Shown: positions 6,594 to 8,328 of the stretch, one piece after another
Layout: each line of letters starts with the position of its first letter
How positions within the stretch are numbered: position 1 is the stretch's first letter
Source: an uncultured Planctomycetaceae bacterium
GTDB lineage: Bacteria; Planctomycetota; Planctomycetia; Pirellulales; UBA1268
DNA: 8,328 nucleotides
NCBI GenBank assembly: GCA_903885855.1
Contig: CAISKG010000186.1
Span: 1 to 8,328, forward strand
Direction of reading: 5' to 3'
The notes under the pieces: generated by a model
Databases searched by the model: none
What the model was told of the DNA's origin: nothing
What the model saw: only the letters and a program-made list of their open reading frames with translations
Position numbers and translations under genes: made by a program

Positions 6594-6622
6594 ACGGTAC
6601 CCGAATTCCGCAGCGCCAACAA
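6594..6622 (-). promoter_or_regulatory. Weak sigma-70-like promoter candidate for the methyltransferase gene
   Basis: On the minus strand TTGTTG (6617-6622) and TACCGT (6594-6599) are separated by exactly 17 bases in the least GC-rich part of the gap, which includes GAATTC. Each hexamer matches only three consensus positions. The start point would be near 6587, with a leader of about 75 bases containing the palindrome at 6548-6563. The support is spacing and location, not hexamer quality. Confidence 0.18.
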
Positions 6623-6737
6623 CGCGACGGGCACGGCGGGCGCCGTCCGGCGTCCGGTGTCATCGCGACGACGGCGAGCGACGTCCGCGCCACGACCGGA
6701 TCCCGCCGGCGACGCGCGGGCCTCGGCTCGACCGGCG

Positions 6738-6756
6738 GTGGCCACGCATCGGCCAC
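6738..6756. other. Small stem-loop after the membrane-anchored coiled-coil gene
   Basis: GTGGCC at 6738-6743 pairs with GGCCAC at 6751-6756 around a 7-base loop, beginning 27 bases past the stop codon of the minus-strand gene ending at 6783. It might help end that transcript, but the stem is only six base pairs and has no T-run. Apart from this hairpin, the promoter candidate and the palindrome, I see nothing in the 270-base gap (6513-6782). The short minus-strand frame through it has no plausible protein signal. Confidence 0.2.
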
Positions 6757-6782
6757 GAACCCGCATCGCGCCCGGTCGGCCG

Positions 6783-7778
6783 CTACTGCACCACCGACTT
6801 GCTCCCGTCGGCGGAGCCGCCGATCGGGGCGCCGTCGGGCAGCGGGCGGCCGGCGGCGGGGAGGCCGAGGCGGTGCAGCTCCTCGCGCACACGGCGGAAG
6901 GTCTCGAAGCTGTCGGGATAGCACCAGAGCGTGACGGTCGTCTCGGGCGTGACGTTGGCGAGCACACGCGCGAAGCGCGAGCCCGGGGCGAGCGCCTCGT
7001 CGGCCGTCTCGCCGAGCATCTCCGCCATCGGCCGCACCACCCACTCCCGCGACCGGATCAGCACCTGCCCGCGCGCCTGGTCGACCTTCGCCTCGATCAC
7101 GTAGTCGAGCGAGAAGCCCTGCACCGGCCCGACGGTCTCGATGCGGTTGGCCATGGTGGCGAGCGACCCGCCGCGGCGCTGCGTCTGGGCCTTGGCCTGC
7201 TCGAAGAGCTCGGTGAGGGGGATGTAGGCGATGCGCCCCTTGTCGAGGCGGAAGTGGATCTCGTCGCCGGTCACCGTGCGGCCGATCGGCGTCGGGTAGG
7301 CGAGAACCTCCTTCGTGGTGGCGGGAAGATGGGCGATGCCGTCGAGCTCGAGCGCGCACTTGGCCAGCGCCGCCTCGAGCTCCGTCTTCCGGGCCGCCGA
7401 CTCCGCCGCGCGTGCCACCGTGGCGTCGACGGCACGCTTCCGCTCCTCCACCTCGAGCCGCACGGCGGCCGCCGCCGTCGCCAGGCGGACATGCGCCTCC
7501 GTGGCCGCGCCGGTCTCCACCGCGATCGACCGCCCCTGCATCGCCAGGGCGCCGATCTCCCCCTCCGCGGTGGCCAGCTCGGCCTCGAGGCGGGCGAGCT
7601 CCGCCTCCAGCTCCGCGCCGCGAGCCGAGCTCTGCGCGGCGGTGGTGAGACCCATCTGGCCGATCCGCCCCCCCACCACCATCACGAGGATGATGAGGAT
7701 GCCGACGATGTTGGTCACCACGTCGAGGAACGAATCCTGGCCGGCGGAGGAGAGATCTTCCGGTTTCGGTCGTGCCAT
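6783..7778 (-). CDS. Membrane-anchored coiled-coil protein with an ExbD/TolR-like N-terminal helix
   Basis: I do not recognise a named family. From the ATG at 7778 the protein has 331 residues. A short cytoplasmic start (MARPKPEDLSSAGQ) leads into one membrane helix at about 17-37, with an aspartate (Asp19) at its entrance in SFLDVVTNIVG. That is reminiscent of the Asp-bearing stator helices of ExbD, TolR and MotB. Residues 52-148 are an Ala/Glu/Leu-rich coiled coil (ELEAELARLEAEL). Residues about 155-305 form a mixed globular domain with GRIAYIPLTELFEQ and REWVVRPMAEMLGE, likely periplasmic. The tail is Gly/Ser-rich. A GTG at 7850 would add 24 Arg/Pro-rich residues and is less likely, since the ATG gives a typical short N-terminus before the helix. 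Neither start has a clear Shine-Dalgarno. It follows the upstream gene by 75 bases. Function unknown; a stator-like envelope role is inference. Confidence 0.7.
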   Translation of the reverse strand: MARPKPEDLSSAGQDSFLDVVTNIVGILIILVMVVGGRIGQMGLTTAAQSSARGAELEAELARLEAELATAEGEIGALAMQGRSIAVETGAATEAHVRLATAAAAVRLEVEERKRAVDATVARAAESAARKTELEAALAKCALELDGIAHLPATTKEVLAYPTPIGRTVTGDEIHFRLDKGRIAYIPLTELFEQAKAQTQRRGGSLATMANRIETVGPVQGFSLDYVIEAKVDQARGQVLIRSREWVVRPMAEMLGETADEALAPGSRFARVLANVTPETTVTLWCYPDSFETFRRVREELHRLGLPAAGRPLPDGAPIGGSADGSKSVVQ

Positions 7779-7814
7779 GGGCCGGGCTCGCGGGAGGCGG
7801 GAATCGCTGCGATC

Positions 7815-7835
7815 GGGGAGGGGGCGGGAGCGGGG
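7815..7835 (+). other. G-quadruplex motif between the two envelope genes
   Basis: Four G-runs (GGGG, GGGGG, GGG, GGGG) are separated by loops of one, one and three bases on the plus strand, which is the template strand for the flanking minus-strand genes. This fits the G3+N1-7 pattern with very short loops. Folding could affect passage of RNA polymerase between the genes. High GC content raises the chance expectation. Confidence 0.4.
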
Positions 7836-7848
7836 CCCGTCGGGCCCC
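7832..7848. other. Perfect 7-bp hairpin between the two envelope genes
   Basis: GGGGCCC at 7832-7838 pairs with GGGCCCC at 7842-7848 around a 3-base loop. It begins six bases past the stop codon of the upstream gene and lies 54 bases before the preferred ATG of the next. It also touches the alternative GTG at 7848-7850. On the minus strand it is followed by a C/T-rich stretch rather than a T-run. It could be an intercistronic processing or attenuation structure. Confidence 0.4.
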
Positions 7849-7853
7849 ACGGG

Positions 7854-8328
7854 TCAGCGCACGGGCCGCTCGTAGCTGGCACGCTGCACCGGCGGCAGCG
7901 CCTTGACCTCCTCCGCGCCCGCCCGGGGGCGGACGTCGATGCCGCTGTCGGCGAGGAGGCGCTCGAGGTCGTCGCGGCGCGACTCCCCGTCGACGGTGGC
8001 CGAGAGCACGAGCTCCGGCCGCCAGTACATGCGCTCGCCCGCGATCCCCCAGCCGCGCACCCGGGCGTGCAGCGCGCCGACGAAGGGATCGATGGCCAGG
8101 GCCGTGTCGCCGGCGATCGGCACGCGCCGCTCGACGCGCCGGCCGGTGTCGTCGAGGAGGCGGAACTCGTCGAGCGCGCACTCGACGTGGATGGGGCGCG
8201 TGAGGGGCACCGGGCGGTCGCGCGTGGCGAGGCTGGCCCAGTTGGCGCCGCGGGCGCTGGCGATCGACCCGGCGGCGCCGCCCCCGGTCATCCCGCCGCC
8301 GCCGGCTCCCGGGGCCCCGACGAGCCCC
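7854..8328 (-). CDS. Hypothetical protein, 3' part only (cut by the window edge)
   Basis: The frame stays open to the window edge, giving at least 157 residues, so the true start probably lies outside. An internal ATG at 8291 sits in the middle of a Gly-rich linker (GAGGGGMTGGGAAG) and is an unlikely start. After the linker comes a compact domain: NWASLATRDRPVPLTRPIHV, an aspartate-rich segment (ALDEFRLLDDTGRR), then RVRGWGIAGERMYWRPELVL and DLERLLADSGIDVRP. The C-terminus is short and basic. I know of no function. The pattern recalls a planctomycete protein found beside envelope ExbB-like genes, probably with an N-terminal membrane helix before the linker, but this is memory and not shown here. 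It sits immediately upstream of the coiled-coil membrane protein in the same orientation, so the two are probably co-transcribed. Confidence 0.65.
   Translation of the reverse strand, partial: GLVGAPGAGGGGMTGGGAAGSIASARGANWASLATRDRPVPLTRPIHVECALDEFRLLDDTGRRVERRVPIAGDTALAIDPFVGALHARVRGWGIAGERMYWRPELVLSATVDGESRRDDLERLLADSGIDVRPRAGAEEVKALPPVQRASYERPVR

Noticed and set aside
6569..6967. Minus-strand open frame reaching into the gap after the coiled-coil gene
   Set aside because: Most of it overlaps the real gene in another frame, the product is Arg-rich without motifs, and no plausible start exists within the gap.
6211..8181. Very long minus-strand open frame of 656 codons across three genes
   Set aside because: It overlaps three better-supported genes in other frames and its product is Arg/Pro-rich low complexity.

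Overview
The window is very GC-rich bacterial DNA with tightly packed genes. Many starts lack a clear Shine-Dalgarno sequence. There are no RNA genes, mobile elements or CRISPR arrays that I can recognise. I think it comes from the Planctomycetes. This rests mainly on the two right-hand minus-strand genes, which look like an envelope-protein pair I associate with that phylum, and on the weak ribosome-binding sites. It is an inference; no ribosomal marker is present.

Left part (about 1-4300, + strand): a gatC-gatA-gatB cluster encoding the three subunits of the tRNA-dependent amidotransferase, followed 10 bases later by a SAM hydroxide adenosyltransferase (old name DUF62). GatC and GatB are intact. 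GatA is recognisable from end to end, but the reading frame changes once at a GGGCCCC run near 893-897, exactly inside the amidase signature. One base is missing relative to a normal gene. The second half of gatA also carries an in-frame 24-base tandem duplication.

Middle (4301-5868, + strand): a 185-base leader with a TACAAT box and two tiny ORFs chained by ATGA overlaps, then bioA (7,8-diaminopelargonic acid synthase). No other biotin genes are present. bioA converges on a minus-strand class I methyltransferase gene; only 23 bases separate the two coding regions, and both stop codons lie in the arms of a short inverted repeat.

Right part (5892-8328, - strand): the methyltransferase, a 270-base gap with a 16-base palindrome and a weak promoter candidate, then two genes transcribed toward it. 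The first is a membrane-anchored coiled-coil protein whose N-terminal helix resembles ExbD/TolR/MotB-type stator helices. Upstream of it is the 3' part of a gene cut by the window edge. Between these two lie a perfect 7-bp hairpin and a G-quadruplex motif. This pair is the best candidate here for an undescribed system, possibly an ExbB/TolQ-like envelope complex whose channel subunit would lie beyond the window.

Three neighbouring enzymes (SAM hydrolase, BioA, methyltransferase) belong to families that use S-adenosylmethionine. The BioA, however, resembles the Bacillus lysine-using type, so a shared SAM theme is uncertain.
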